Below are positions 1 through 11,892 of a stretch of 64,000 nt of DNA, piece by piece; positions within the stretch are counted from its first letter, which is position 1; each line of letters starts with the position of its first letter. The position numbers and the translations under genes were made by a program. Below the pieces are notes generated by a model. That model had not been told where the DNA came from. It worked only from the letters and a program-made list of their open reading frames with translations, and did no database searches. The stretch comes from Dryocosmus kuriphilus. Taxonomy: Eukaryota > Arthropoda > Insecta > Hymenoptera > Cynipidae. The DNA lies in assembly GCA_038277395.1 (NCBI GenBank), contig CM076189.1:82139421-82203420 (forward strand), given 5' to 3'.

Positions 1-3000
1 AGTAAAAAGCAGCATATTTTTAACGAAATTGGTTAAACACTGAGTTTTATTGCCTCAAACCGTTCAGTTTAAAGTACAAGTGGGTGGTCTAAGAGCATAA
101 TGTTTTACAAAAATTGAAACCCTTATATCCTTTACAACAATTAAAATTAGATAAAACTTTTTAAAGTCCTTCACATGCTGTAAGTCCCAGAAAACTCCTT
201 AAAACCCTTTAAATCTCTTGAAATTTCGTAAATTCTTTAAAACCATTAAAATATCTTAAACTCTTAAAACTTTAAAACTGCTAATATCCTAAAAGCCTTG
301 AAATACCTTACACCTCGTAAACCCTTTAACCTCGGAAATTATTTCAAATCCTTCGGAAGCCTTAAAACACCTAAAATCTTTTAAATCCCTTCAATTCGAT
401 TAATCTCTTAAATCTCGCAAGATCCTTAAAATTTACTTGAATTCCTTAAATCCCTCAAAATCACTTAAAACTTTGAGAATGTATAACTCCTAAGATTCTA
501 AAAATTCCAAAATGCCTTAGATCTATTGAACAAAATAAAAACCTGCAAATCCTCAAAATCCCTTAAAATTGCCCAAAATCTTTCCAAAATCTTCAAAACA
601 CATAATATTATTTAAACATTTTAGTACACTTAAAACTCTTAAGTATCTTAAGCTCCCTTAAATACCTTTAATTACTTCAAAAACATTTAAATGCCCTTAA
701 AAACCTTCAAGTCCCTTAAAACCCTTAAAATCCATTTCAAACATTAAAATACCCTAACCACCATTAAAATCTCTTCAATTCTTAAAATTCCTTAAATTCT
801 TCATGTTTCCTAACATTCCATAAAATCTTTAAAATCCGTTATAATTAGTTGAATCCGTTAACTCCTTTAAATGCTTGAAATCCCTTAATACCCTTAGAAA
901 ATTTTATAAAGTCCCGTAAATCCCTCAAATATCTGACAACCCGTATAATCCCCTAATTCTCTTAAATTCCCTCAATACCCTTCAAAACCCGCAAAACTCC
1001 TTTAAAACTTAAAATCCTTTAAAAGTTTTAAAACACATTGAACTCCCCAAGATTGTTTAAAACCCTTGGATTCCCTTAATTCTCTTGAAATCCCTTAAAA
1101 ACCTTAAGCCCCCTTGAAATTTCTTAAAGCCCTTGAAATCCATAAAATACTCCTAAAATCCCTTAAAACTACTTAAATTCCTTAAATTCCACAAATCGAT
1201 TAAAACTTTGAAATACCTAAAATTCTACAAATCCCTAAATTCCTTAAAACTTTTAATCTTCCTTAAAACCCCTTTAAAACTCAAAATCTTTGAAACTCTT
1301 GAAAATCCTAAAATCTTTCAAATACTTTAAATCCCTTAAAACACTTATAGCCGTCTAAGATCTCTTACCACCCTTTAAATCGTTTAAAACCCTTAGAATC
1401 CATTAAACACCGTTAAAATCCCTTAAACATAGTTAGAATCATTTGAAATTGTTGGAATGTGAAGTCTCATCTAATTTTTAAGGCTACTGCTTTGAGTTTG
1501 TTCCAATTTTGATATTTCGGTTCACATAATTTAATTTTATAGCGGCAAAAATTTAATAATATTTTTTTAAACATCTTTTTTGGGCCATATGGAAAATTCC
1601 AATGATCAACTTGAGGAATGAGCAATTCAAAATGGATGCTATTAAATAAACATGTTCGAGAACATATGTATGTACTATCTGTTATAAATAATAATTATAA
1701 TAAGCTTTTACACTTACATGTGATTTGAGTGAAACACCCAAATGTCATAAATATAGTAATCGTAAAGACCTTCATATTTTCAAAAGGACACGTGGATAAA
1801 ATAGCGAAAACTAATTTTCTTAGCAAAAAGACCGTCTTTTATTACTTTTATCTGATGACGCTTTATTTATTCTTTAAAAAAATATAGCAAACCGATAAGT
1901 GTTTTCGCTCTTAGATTTCGAAGTTTTTCATATTTGCTAGATTTATTACAAGCAATATTTAGAAAATCATAGTCATTAAATATATAAATGTTTGTTAAAG
2001 ATTGCATGATACATTCAGTAAAATAAAAGTTAAAATTATTTTCATTATGTTTTATATTTCTGTTTTATGCATAAAATTTAAATTAATAAAAAAGAGGGAT
2101 TTGATTAAAGCAAATTCTTTTAAATCCTGAAGTCTTTCAGATTCAGCTCAATTCTATAGATTTAGTTACATTAACGAAATTTATCCGAAGTAACTAAATA
2201 AAAAACCACACTTCCTTTAAGAAAGGTTTGTGAAAGCATTGCAGAAATTTTTAGAAATTGAAAAATGCAGAAACGTTAAAATTATAAAAACATTTTCTGA
2301 TTATTTTATTTTGTTAAATTAATAAATTTCAAGACTACAAAATAAATGAGAAACCACAATTAATTTGTAATCTCTAATTTTAAGTTTAAAAAAAATTCAA
2401 AGTTTTTTGGAAATTTAGGAACACGGAAAATTGAAAATTGTACACCATGTTTTTTATTTAGAAATTTTTAGAAATTTAGAAACAAAATTTTTCTGAAATT
2501 CTCTCTGAGCTCTTGACTTAACTAAATGAACCTGATTTTAATTAACTTACATTCCCTTAAATCTCCTAATATCCATTAAGATTTCTTTGAAATTTTTAAT
2601 TTCCTTTAAAAACTCTTCAAATCACTTAGAATCTCTCGAAATTCCTTAAACTCGCTTAAACTCGTTTGAAGTCCTTTCAAATTTTGAAAAAATATTTAAA
2701 TTTTGTTAAAGTACTTAGAAATATTTTCAAAATCACTTCAAATATTCTTAGATTATTTAAAATAGCTTGAGCTGCATCAAAATATTTCTTTAGGCATTAA
2801 AATTTGTTAAGAATTCCACAAAATAATTTTAAATCCCTCGAAATAATTTAAATATTTCAAAACCCTATAAGATCCCTTGAAACAGTAACTTTAAATCTCT
2901 TGAAAATACTGAAACCCTCTTAAGTTTTTCAAAATCGTTTAAAATTACCTAATACAATTTTAGATCTCATAAAATGCATTAAGATCTCTTTGAAATAATT

Positions 3001-4179
3001 GGACATTTCTCCAAATCCTCTAAAGCCTTTTGAAATACCTTAAGGTACTTTTCAAAGCACTTTGAATGTTTTGAAATACTTTAATGGATTCGAAAAGCCT
3101 AAAAATCCCTTGCAATTCTGTAAGATCACTTCAAATATTTTGGAATCCTTGCAGGTTCCTAAAACCTATTTATCTGTTAAAAAACTTTGAAATATTTTGA
3201 AAATCATTTGAAATTCTTTAAAATTATTTAAAATCACTTAGGCTCCCTTAAAATATTCTGTAGTGCGTTGTCATCTGTTAAAAACTCCTCAAGACAGGTT
3301 TAAGTCTTTGGAAATACCTTCAAGTATCTTCAAATCCTTTAAAATCCCTTGAGCTTTCTTAAAATAAGTTTAAACCGTTTCAAGCCATTTCTGATTTAGA
3401 AAAAGTATATGAATTTTATTAAAGTACTTTGAAATATATTCAAAATCTCTTTAAATACTTTCAAATAATTCAGAACAATTTGAGCCTCTTTAGAATATCT
3501 AGTAATACATTAAAGTCTCCTAAAAATTCCAAAAAATCACCTAAGTCCATTAAAATCATTCAAAGTTTATTTGGTTTCCCTGGAATTTCTTGAAATTGAT
3601 TCAAAATGGCTTGAAATCTCTTGGAAATACGGAAAAAGCTTTAACTACTTTTTAAGTTCTTTAAAATAACCCAAAAAATTTTCAACTCTCCTAAGCTCCA
3701 TTCAGATCTCTTTAAAATGCTCCAAAATCCTTTAAATTCTCTTTAAATATTTTAAGATCCTCTGAAATGCGTTAAAGTGATTTAAATTTCAAAAAAAGCT
3801 TTAAAATTTTTTTCAAAATTTAAAAAGTATTAATATATTTTAAAATTCTTGGAAATCAATTTAATTCACATAAAATACTTCAAAGTGTTTTTAAATTTTT
3901 CAAAAAAGTAAAAAGTAAAAGTAAAGCAAAAAGTAAAAAGTATAAAGTAAAAGTACAAAGCTATCCGCGAAAAAATTTACTTCCAGTTTTCTTCGTGCTT
4001 CGAAATCTTTTTAAAATTCCTTACAATTCTTCAAAATTATTTTACATTTCTTGAAGAATATAAAATATATTTAAATCCTTTATAATCCCTTTGGATTCCT
4101 TAAAAGTAGTTGAGATCGTTTGAGATGCAATGAACCTTTTACAAATATTTTAAAATATATTAAAAGGCATTAAAATATA
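1..4179. repeat. AT-rich degenerate short-period repeat DNA
   Basis: No gene is visible. From about 150 to 1450 and from 2560 to 4170 the sequence is a very degenerate run of units like CTTAAAATCC, with a TTAAA or TTGAAA core recurring roughly every 8-11 bases. Between them (1450-2560) lies ordinary AT-rich sequence without a supported ORF. The same pattern recurs in unit 2 (41040-41940, 43960-45130, 53390-54000). Bases 3898-3960 are a short AGTAAAA-type simple repeat. The short ORF at 4371-4562 lies within the adjacent transposon TIR and is not supported as a gene. Confidence 0.8.
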
Positions 4180-4181
4180 TA

Positions 4182-4660
4182 CCACGTGGGGAAAAAGTAA
4201 GTAAACACCTATAAATATTGCAAGATTAGTGAAAAAAACTAAAAATGAAGGTCATAGTCTTAGGTAGTTTTTAACTAGCAATCCAAAGGTGACCTTGGAT
4301 TTTACCTTGAACCTCAATTTCAAGGTTACTCCAAGGTCAGCTTTGTTTTCTGTTTTGGTAACATACATTTTTGATGTTAGATTCGGAAAGAGTGGGAAAT
4401 TTTACGGTCAGATACGTATTTAGACTTGAGTTCAGGGTGACCCCTACGTGCCAAACAAAGGTCAAACTACGCTACCATGGAACCTTTTGGGAATCTTGTG
4501 GAATTAGTCAGAAAAACAAAGGCCATACCCTACGTAACTTTCAAAACGGAATCCAACGGTGACCTTGGATTTAACCCTAAACCTCAATTTCAAGGTTATT
4601 TCAAGGTCGACTTTGTTTTTTGTAAGAGTATACTATATACGCATTAAGATCTAATGTTAG
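4182..4660 (+). repeat. Left terminal inverted repeat of the 4182-9070 transposon
   Basis: Inverted match to 8600-9070. It holds two tandem modules, each with GGTGACCTTGGATTTWACC, a CTCAATTTCAAGGTTA stretch and a GTCRACTTTGTTTT stretch, separated by about 290 bases. Confidence 0.8.
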
Positions 4661-5019
4661 GGTGACCTTTTCGTCACATCAAGTCAAATAGATGTTATAG
4701 TACGCTGCCATGGGAACTCGTGGGAATCTTTCAGAATTAGTAATAAAAAATAATAACCAAGTTCAAGCCTTAAGTAACTATATTTACCGCAGACAAAATT
4801 TATCGCATATTCCTTCTTTCAGAGCAACCCAGGAACAACGACGTGGATGTACGAGGCACGTCCAGATAGTAAGTGTGCTGGTACTCTCACAGCTGTAGGG
4901 AATACTTTTTCGACATGTTGGCAACACTGCCGCGTAGCCTGACCCATGCTCTTTAAAACGAGACCATTCCGAGGTTAGTGTGTTGAAAACTATTGACGCA
5001 GTAGCATCTCTCGCGAAAA

Positions 5020-6039
5020 ATGTCTATCGTATCTCCCGCCAAGTGCAAAATTCACGTCGTCGCTCGCTACCTCGTTGTGAAGGGAAAAGCTCCAGTTGAG
5101 ATATATAATGAGGAGAAAACTGTTTACGGTAATGGACCTATGAATCGCACCAGTGTGTACAAGTGGTGCCGCGAATTTAAAAATGGGCGTAATTCGATGC
5201 ATGACGATCAGAGGAGCGGAAGATTTTCAATTGTGACTGACGCACTTGTAGAAAAAATCGAGTTTGCGGTCCGTGACAATCGCAGATTAGCGTTAGATGA
5301 TCTTTCTGCGATGTTTCCGCAAATCTCCGGATCCCTGTTACACGAAACAATGACAGAAACTCTCGCATATCGGAAATTGTCTGCGAGGTAGGTCCCAAAA
5401 CAGCTGACAGAACAGCACAAGTTGAATCGCTTGCAGAGCTCCAAAGAGATTTGGAGCGCTAAGAACGCGAAGGGATTGATTTTCTCTACTCTATTGTTAC
5501 TGGAGACGAAACTTGTGTTGCCCACTACACGCCTGAAACTAAGAGGCAGTCTCAACAATGGCGCCACACCTTGTCACCCTCCGCCAAGAAATTCAAAACC
5601 ACAATTTCAGCCAAAAGAATCATGGCATCCGTGTTTTGGGGCCATAAAGGCATAATTTTCATTGAATATCTGGCTCACGGGGAGTCCATCAACGCGGCAA
5701 GATACTGTGAGATGCTGAAAAAATTGAAAAGGGCGATTCAGAATAAAAGGAGGGGCATGCTGACGAAAGGAGTCTGCCTGCTGCATGACAATGCCAAACC
5801 TCACACGGCCAACGCCACGAAGCAACTCCTGGATTCTGTTGGATGGGACGTTTTGAACGACTCCCCGTATTACCCTGACCTGGCCCCTTTAGATTTCTAT
5901 CTCTTCACATCCCTGAAGGTGCATATGGGTGGAAACAAGTTTTCAACGGGCGAGGAGGTGAAGGGGGAGGTGGAGAAGTGGGCGAAAGAGATGGCGGGAG
6001 ACTTCTTCGAGGCTGGCATTGCTTCTCACTTCGGGGTGC
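5020..6039 (+). pseudogene. mariner transposase (DD34D), broken and 3'-truncated
   Basis: The N-terminal part (5020-5390) is a mariner helix-turn-helix DNA-binding region with SVYKWCREFKNGR and a DDQRSGR linker. A TAG stop at 5389 and at least one frameshift or stop near 5460 break the frame. The C-terminal frame (about 5571-6039) carries MASVFWG, LHDNAKPHT and YPDLAPLDFYLF, which places the last two catalytic aspartates 34 residues apart (DD34D). The first catalytic Asp is in TGDET near 5500. Similarity stops at the FFEAGIAS motif near 6030, short of the usual mariner C-terminus, exactly where a different repeat module begins. It is therefore a dead copy interrupted by a second element. Confidence 0.85.
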
Positions 6040-6975
6040 TTTTTACATTCTCGTCAGAGAAGGTATTAGATTTATGTAAAATTTGACTTTCGCGGATATC
6101 ATGAAATTTTCATGTTTTGACACCTCCTGAATTCGAAAAAAAACGGTTTTTACAACGGTGTCTGTCTGTCTGTTGTCGTCGTTATCGTCGTTGTCGTCGG
6201 CGTCGCTGTCGTTAACCAGCGGTTTTTGACCAACGGTTATGGTTTTATCCATCAAAAACGGTTTTCACAAAATTAAACAATCCATTTTGCGGCTAAACGT
6301 TGAGAGATACAAAAAAGTGTGGGAAAGTAAAATTGCTTGTTTCGAAAAAGTCTACAAATTTTGTCTTGACCGTTTTTTGTTAAAATTATCGATTTTTGTT
6401 TTGATCAAGAAAATGCTATTAAAATCCAAAACTCTGGTTCCCGCCAAAATATTTCAGATAAAAAAAACGTTCAAGAACATAGTTGTTCAATCTAAAAAAA
6501 GATCGACATGTTTTGTTTAAACCATTTTTTGATAAAATTCACGGTTTTTGTTTTAATCGACAAAACGTTATTAAGAATAAAAAATTTCAAATTATCCGCC
6601 AAACTATGCAAGATACGAAAAAATGATAATAAAGAAAGTTGTTAAAATCAAAAAAGTCTACAAATATGCTGTCTGTCATTTTTTTGAGCAGACGCGTAGT
6701 TTTTGAGTTATTCGTGAAATATATTATGAAATATAAAGAAAACCACTTTTCAGCAAAACTATGCAAGTTGTGAGAAAATATTAACAAGCAGAATTGTTCA
6801 CCTTGGAAAGAGGTACAAAATTTATTTATAGGACACATCGTTTTGCTTTTAAGGATCGAAACCCTGTATTGTGAAATTTTGGAAATTCGCAATATATTTT
6901 ACCAATCTAAAATGTGCTTTAAAAAAATGTAATTATCGAGCGCGAAGCGCGACTCTCATGATGAGAATGTATTCC
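6040..6975. repeat. Copy of the TGTCTGTC/trinucleotide TIR module
   Basis: It starts with TTTTACATTCTCGTCAGAGA and shares with 57705-58665, 58690-59100 and (inverted) 55490-55812 the blocks AAGGTATTAGATTTATGTAA, ACGGTGTCTGTCTG, a (TCG/TTG)n run and CCAGCGGTTTTYGACCA. In unit 2 these blocks are the long terminal inverted repeats of the 55335-59185 element, so this is probably a solo or partial relative of that transposon. It joins the truncated mariner at 6040. An inverted echo of its tip (GATGAGAATGTA) lies near 6959-6970. No coding function is supported for the overlapping frames. Confidence 0.65.
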
Positions 6976-7146
6976 TTAAGGGCGATAGAGCAATAAGTAA
7001 ATTAATTGATTTTGTAATTTTTAATTTAAAGGTTTATACGATCCATAAACTCCGAGCGCCAACAGACGCGCGCCCTATAGGCGCGCCCATACTTCGTGCT
7101 GATTTTTTATAGTGAGGTCCCTTGCGTTTCACATCGGGGGGCCTTT
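6976..7146. other. Interior spacer with CG-rich palindromic patch
   Basis: Short non-coding interval inside the 4182-9070 transposon. It holds a CG-rich patch around 7050-7090 (GGCGCGCC type) that stands out from the AT-rich surroundings. No gene is seen. Confidence 0.5.
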
Positions 7147-8300
7147 TTAGAGTGAGTTCCCCTTGCATCTCACTTTGTGAGGAACATTCATGAAGTAAGT
7201 TAATAGATAAATAATAATTTTACAACAGATATGCGAATTGTTCTCCATTCTCCTTTTGACAGTCACCAATCCGGTTGTAAAATGATTGAACTGCATTGCG
7301 AATGATTTCTCCTGAAATGAGAGCATCTTCTTGAACAACTTTGTCTCTTAACTCTTCAAGATTTTTGGATTATTTTGGTATGTGCGATTTTTCAAATAAC
7401 CCCATAAAAGATAGGCTAACGGTGTTAAGTTTCGTGTTCTTGGAGCCCACTCAATTATACCTATTCTACCCATCCATCCTTCGAAAAGCATCTCGTTCAG
7501 GAATTGTCCGGCACGTACTCCATAATGTGGTGGTGCACCATCTTGCTGAAATCATGTGTGTTAAAAATCAGTCTGTCTAGCTCGTATTGCTGAAACAATT
7601 TGATTTTATAGTAGACGATCATAACTTTTCTCATTTAAATTTCCCTCGACAAAGAAAGGACCTATTAATTCATCTACAATTCCTCCCCATATGTTCAATT
7701 TTCGAGGATACTGTGCGTGACCTTCTCTCATCCAGTGGGGATTTTGTATCAGAATAATACCTGAAGTTATAACGATTGGCATTACCATTACCTCAAACTT
7801 TGCTTCATCTGAAAAAAAACAACATTTTCCAGAAATCGTGGATTTTCATCTACCATTTCCATCATTTTCTCACAAAATTCAATAAGACGAGCAGGATCAT
7901 CTTCGTTTGAATATTGTACAAGTTTCATTTAATAGGGATGGAAACTGTTTACCTTCGAAAATTTTAAACCAGATTTATGGTCGATATCGTGTTGCACAGC
8001 CGCAGATCGAGACGTTTCATGAGGATTTTCAATAAAATCTATAAAACATCTAAAGATTCTTGTTCGTTTGTTGCTGTCGATGGTCGGCCAACAACACGAC
8101 GATTTTGAATAAATTCCGTATTTTCGAAACGTCTTGTAGTCTTCTCAACTGTGTCTTTTGATAAAGGTGTGTCACCGTTTCAGAATATTCTGTTAAAAAG
8201 ACCAGCCACAGTAGTGTATGACCTTTGCAGATCCCCAACCTCTCACCATTAAAAGAGATATACGTTCTCTTTCGGACAGAGGAAATATTTTAACTAAAAA
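7147..8300 (-). pseudogene. Degraded DD41D-type Tc1/mariner transposase
   Basis: Read on the minus strand, fragments in shifting frames give a recognisable transposase. They include a helix-turn-helix region near 8290-8050 (ERERISLLMVRGWG), FFSDEAKFE near 7800, NPHWMREGHAQYPRKLNIWGG (7690-7760), a GPFFVEGNLNE block, and QQDGAPPHYGVRAGQFLNEM near 7480-7550. The first aspartates (SDEA and QQDGAPPH) remain. The third expected motif reads RNLTPLAYLLWG, lacking the aspartates of the usual PDLTPLD. Spacing to the expected third residue is about 41. Several frameshifts and stops make it non-functional. It is the most likely transposase of the surrounding TIR element. Confidence 0.75.
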
Positions 8301-8599
8301 ATTTAATAATAATGAGTTAATAAGAGAAGGGTTAGCGTTTTTATTAAAAACCCATAAAAAAATTTTGAAAATCTAATGTTTAATTTTTACGAAGAAAAAA
8401 TTAACGATCTAAAAACTTGAGGGCTTTGCCAAACTGTTATTTATTCAATAAACTATTTTTTACATAAAGAAATTTTTTGTTTGTTAACAATATTTTTTAA
8501 AGAAGTGCGCGATTTTGGAAAGCTATACGTGCGTGATGTGAATTCTTCCTAAATTTAAATAATACAAATTTTTCGAATAAAGCTTTCCGCTCTTTTCAA

Positions 8600-9070
8600 A
8601 TCTGGCATCAAAAATATTTGTTCCCATTACAAAAACCAAAGTTGACCTTGAAGTAACTTTAAAATTGAGGTTTAAGTTTAAATCCAAGGTCGCCGTTGGA
8701 TTCCTCGTTGAAGGTTACGTAGGGAATGACCTTGGTTTTTCTTACTAATTCCGCGAGATTCCTAAAAGTTTGCATGGTAGCGTGGTTTGACATTTGTTTG
8801 ACCCGTAGGGGGCACCCTGGCCTCAAGTCTAAACACGTAACTGAACGTAAAATGTCCTGCTCCTTTGGCATCTGGTATCCAAAATATGTGTTCCCATCAC
8901 AAAAAACAAAGTTGACCTTCAAATAATCTTAACATTGAGCCTCAAGGTTAAATACAAGGTCACCGTTGGATTTCTCGTTAAAAGTTACCTAAGAATGTGA
9001 ACTTGATTTTTAGTTTTTTCCCCTAATTTTTCGATATTTACAGGCGTTTCCATACTTTTTCCCCACCCGG
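8600..9070 (-). repeat. Right terminal inverted repeat of the 4182-9070 transposon
   Basis: Inverted match to 4182-4660 with the same two internal modules. The open frames at 8659-8926 on both strands are by-products of this repeat and are not genes. Confidence 0.8.
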
Positions 9071-9072
9071 TA

Positions 9073-10066
9073 TAAAAACACATCAATTCCCTTAAAATCA
9101 CTTTTAATCACTAAAAATATTTTTATATTTATAAAGTTCTTTTAAAATTCATTTAGATACCTTGAGTTGCTTCAAAGTCCCTTAAAATTCTTCTAAATCA
9201 TTTTACGTCTCTTGAAATCGCATGAAAATCCAGATATGATGTTGGAAATGACCAGAAGTGAAAAATAGTGAAGTAATTGTTTAATATTCATTATTGTGAT
9301 AATGTAATTGGATATATTCAGAATGCAGCTACTGGATCCTCTAAAATCAACTTTAGATTTACAACTGATAAAAGCAAATACTATTAAATCATTAATAATC
9401 TGAAATTTTTAAGCTTGTGTCTTGCAATCAATTTTTATGTTCACGCATAAGATTCCTTATACCTGTACAATCCCCAGAACCATTAGAATAAGCGAGAATA
9501 CACGGAAACAGTTTAGGTGACTGTAGAATAAATAAAAGACTTGAAAACTGACATTTTTTCATAAATTTCCTTCCATAGTTGTCAGTAAGGTCCTTGGAAA
9601 TGCCTCAAGAACCTTGGAAATACTTGGCAATATTTGAACACCTGTAAAATCCCTTAAGTGCTTTTAAATCCTACGAAATTCCTTCAAATACGTGGAAGTA
9701 GATAATAATCCCTAGAGATCTACTAAAATTCCCTAAAACCAGGGGAAATGATTAAACAGGAGCAGAACTCGAAGAAAATTTCAATAACACCTTTCCAAAA
9801 AATATGAATTGAGGAGACTCAAAATTGTGACGTCTAAAATACAGTGTGCTCCGGAAGCTGCTCGATGAAGGACGCTCAACTATTGGCGTCGTAGTGTTCT
9901 TCAGTGGCGGGTTGAGTCCTTTTTGTCTGAAAATTAACTTTCTTTTGTAAATACTTTTCATTAAAATGCATTCTTTCGTTTGAAAGCTTAAAAAATTTGA
10001 TGTGATTTCAATACAGCATAATTGAATTATCCAACAAGAGTGTAATATTATATAATAATACATATA
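9073..10066. other. Non-coding unit-1 DNA
   Basis: AT-rich sequence collinear with 54150-55334 of unit 2, including the block GTTTAATATTCATTATTG and GTGACGTCTAAAATACAG. The 9080-9230 and 9590-9740 parts show the short-period TTAAA pattern. No gene is supported: the minus-strand ORF at 9752-10108 runs across the mariner boundary at 10067 and is not conserved in unit 2. Confidence 0.7.
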
Positions 10067-10119
10067 CGAGGTGTGATCAAAAAGTAAGGTGACCTTTATT
10101 TTTATCAAAACATATTTAT

Positions 10120-10572
10120 TTATTCATCAATATTTATTTTGTGCCCTTCAAAGTAATCCCCCTCGGATATAATACATTTGTGCCAGCGCTTTTTCCAATC
10201 TTCAAAGCGTTTCTGATAAGCACTTTTTGATATAGCCTTCAGCTCTTCCAGCGATGCGGCCTTTATCTCCTCAATTGTCGCAAAATGCCGTCCTTTCATG
10301 GGTCTTTTCAGTTTTTTAAACAGGAAAAAGTCACAGGGAGCCAAATCTGGTGAATACGGTGGCTTAGGCATGATTATGGTGTTGTTATTGGCCAAAAAAT
10401 TACAAACAAGCATTGACGTGTGAGCTGGTTCATTATCGTGGTGCAATAACCATGACGGATTTTTCCACAATTCCGGACGTTTCTTTTGTACTGCTTCGCG
10501 GAAACGGCGCATAACTTCAAGGTTACTCTTTATTAATTTTACGACCTTGCAGTAAGAACTCCTGATGCACTA
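10120..10572 (-). pseudogene. mariner transposase, C-terminal half
   Basis: Continues the transposase on the other side of the Transib. It retains LLHHDNEPAHTS and PPYSPDLAPCDFFLF, the second and third catalytic aspartates spaced as DD34D, and the C-terminal WHKCIISEGDYFEG. A two-base deletion near 10525-10530 shifts the frame just before MRRFREAV. Together with the Asn in place of the first Asp in the other half, this makes the element non-autonomous. Confidence 0.9.
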
Positions 10573-10577
10573 CGCCA
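10573..10577. repeat. Transib target-site duplication (left)
   Basis: CGCCA immediately before the terminal CACAGTG, identical to 15234-15238. Confidence 0.95.
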
Positions 10578-11523
10578 CACAGTGGGGCAAAAAAGTTCCT
10601 GTGGACAAATCAATTTTCAGCCCACAATTTTCAACCGATTTGCAAGTTTTTTCTTTTAAATAGAAGTTTATAAAATTGTGCATAGGTACACGGTTCGAAC
10701 TTTAACGAAAGTTGTGTGAAAAATTTTTTATTTAACAAACAAAATGAATAAAAAATAAATTTTGTCATTTCATGGTTGCCATTTTGTCCGAAATTTTTTT
10801 ATCTGACTTTAGATGGTCAGAGTCTAGGTAGAAACTCATTAAAAATGCGTTCTATGAGGTCAGCTGCGTAACAAACTTTTTCGCATTGTTGTAAACAAAT
10901 AAGTGAACAAAAGTTATATCTGTTTAATTTGCGATAATAAAGTACTTTTGACCGACATTTTTTGAAGAAGATGGAAGAAAAGAATGTTTAACTAAAATTA
11001 GAAGAAGTTAAATGTCAATTATTAATTGTTAATAACAATTTAATAAACAAATTCCTGACTATGCTATTTTCCAATAGAAACATTTCGTTCTTTATAAGAG
11101 AATCAAATGACAATATCTTGCCAATGGTCATCCACTGTAATAATTTGCTTCTAGACAACAATTGTATATTATTTAAACAAAATTAATAAACAAATGCATC
11201 ATTCGTCCATTTTACAATAGATAAGTTTTTTTTCTTTACCAGAATCAACTACAATTCTTTTACTGATGATTATTTACTATAAATTTTGTACTTTTTAAAA
11301 ACAATAGTTCATTATTTAAAAAAACTTAATAAACAAATGTATAATTAAACGATTTTTTAGTAGATAAGTTTCGTTTTTCTTCGTCATAATCATCTACAAA
11401 TCTTTCACTGATGATCATTTATCATAGATGTTGTACTTTTTAAAAACAATTATTAATTCTTTAAACAAAGTTAATAACCAAATGTATAGTTCTGACATTT
11501 TTAGCAGATTATTTTCGTTTCTT
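10578..11523 (+). repeat. Transib long left TIR with ~144-bp tandem repeats
   Basis: Inverted match to 14252-15233 over almost 950 bases. From 11041 it holds about four tandem units of 143-145 bases, beginning near 11041, 11184, 11327 and 11472. Each starts TAATAAACAAAT (TAATAACCAAAT in the last) and includes TTTTCC/TTTTAG followed by AGATAAGTTT-like and ACTGATGAT-like blocks. Confidence 0.85.
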
Positions 11524-11892
11524 CAGCAGAATTATCATTATTATTATTATACCATTAAGCCATTTCCCTTTCGGGGTAAGCGTAACCTCTTTCGTTTCCA
11601 GCTTCGTTATATTACCTATAAATAGAAAAATTACATGGTTAAAGAAGGAAGGCAGTATGTATTGGAACGCATAGAAGATCGATCCAGAAGTCGCATGCTG
11701 TTCATTCAAACAACACACTAATCCCACAACACAGCTCCGACCCAGGTCGCTGATCAATCTCTCTAGCAATCACTCCTAGTGGACAGCTTCGCACATCAAT
11801 ATATATCTCCATAATGGTCTTATGTTATGGATATTTTGCTTTTATATACAACAATCCATTATTCGATCAATTTTGATAAACGACTTTACTTT
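11524..11892. other. Transib internal non-coding region (3' of transposase)
   Basis: Lies between the left TIR and the transposase stop. It contains a short (ATT)n run at about 11528-11547 and no supported gene. Confidence 0.6.

Larger units (their letters stand above)
4182..9070. mobile_element. Tc1/mariner-superfamily transposon with ~0.47-kb TIRs
   Basis: The ends are inverted: the left end reads CCACGTGGGGAAAAAGTA and the right end, reverse-complemented, reads CCGGGTGGGGAAAAAGTA. Each is flanked by TA (4180-4181 and 9071-9072), the classic target duplication. The inverted similarity continues for about 0.47 kb on each side and contains internally repeated modules around AAGGTCRACTTTGTTTT. 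The flanking AT-rich repeat resumes immediately on both sides. A degraded transposase on the minus strand (7147-8300) is the likely original cargo. A truncated mariner (5020-6039) and a repeat module (6040-6975) are nested inside. Total length is 4889 bases. Confidence 0.85.

Noticed and set aside
1..1450. CRISPR-like or satellite array from the regular CTTAAAATCC pattern
   Set aside because: Units are degenerate, without conserved direct repeats and unique spacers, and the genome is eukaryotic. It is better described as short-period AT-rich repeat DNA.
7050..7090. CG-rich palindromic patch as a possible recombination or replication site
   Set aside because: Too short, with no repeated context or partner site. 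It probably reflects the border of a nested repeat.
9752..10108. 118-codon minus-strand ORF near the mariner left end
   Set aside because: Crosses the transposon border at 10067 and is not open in unit 2.
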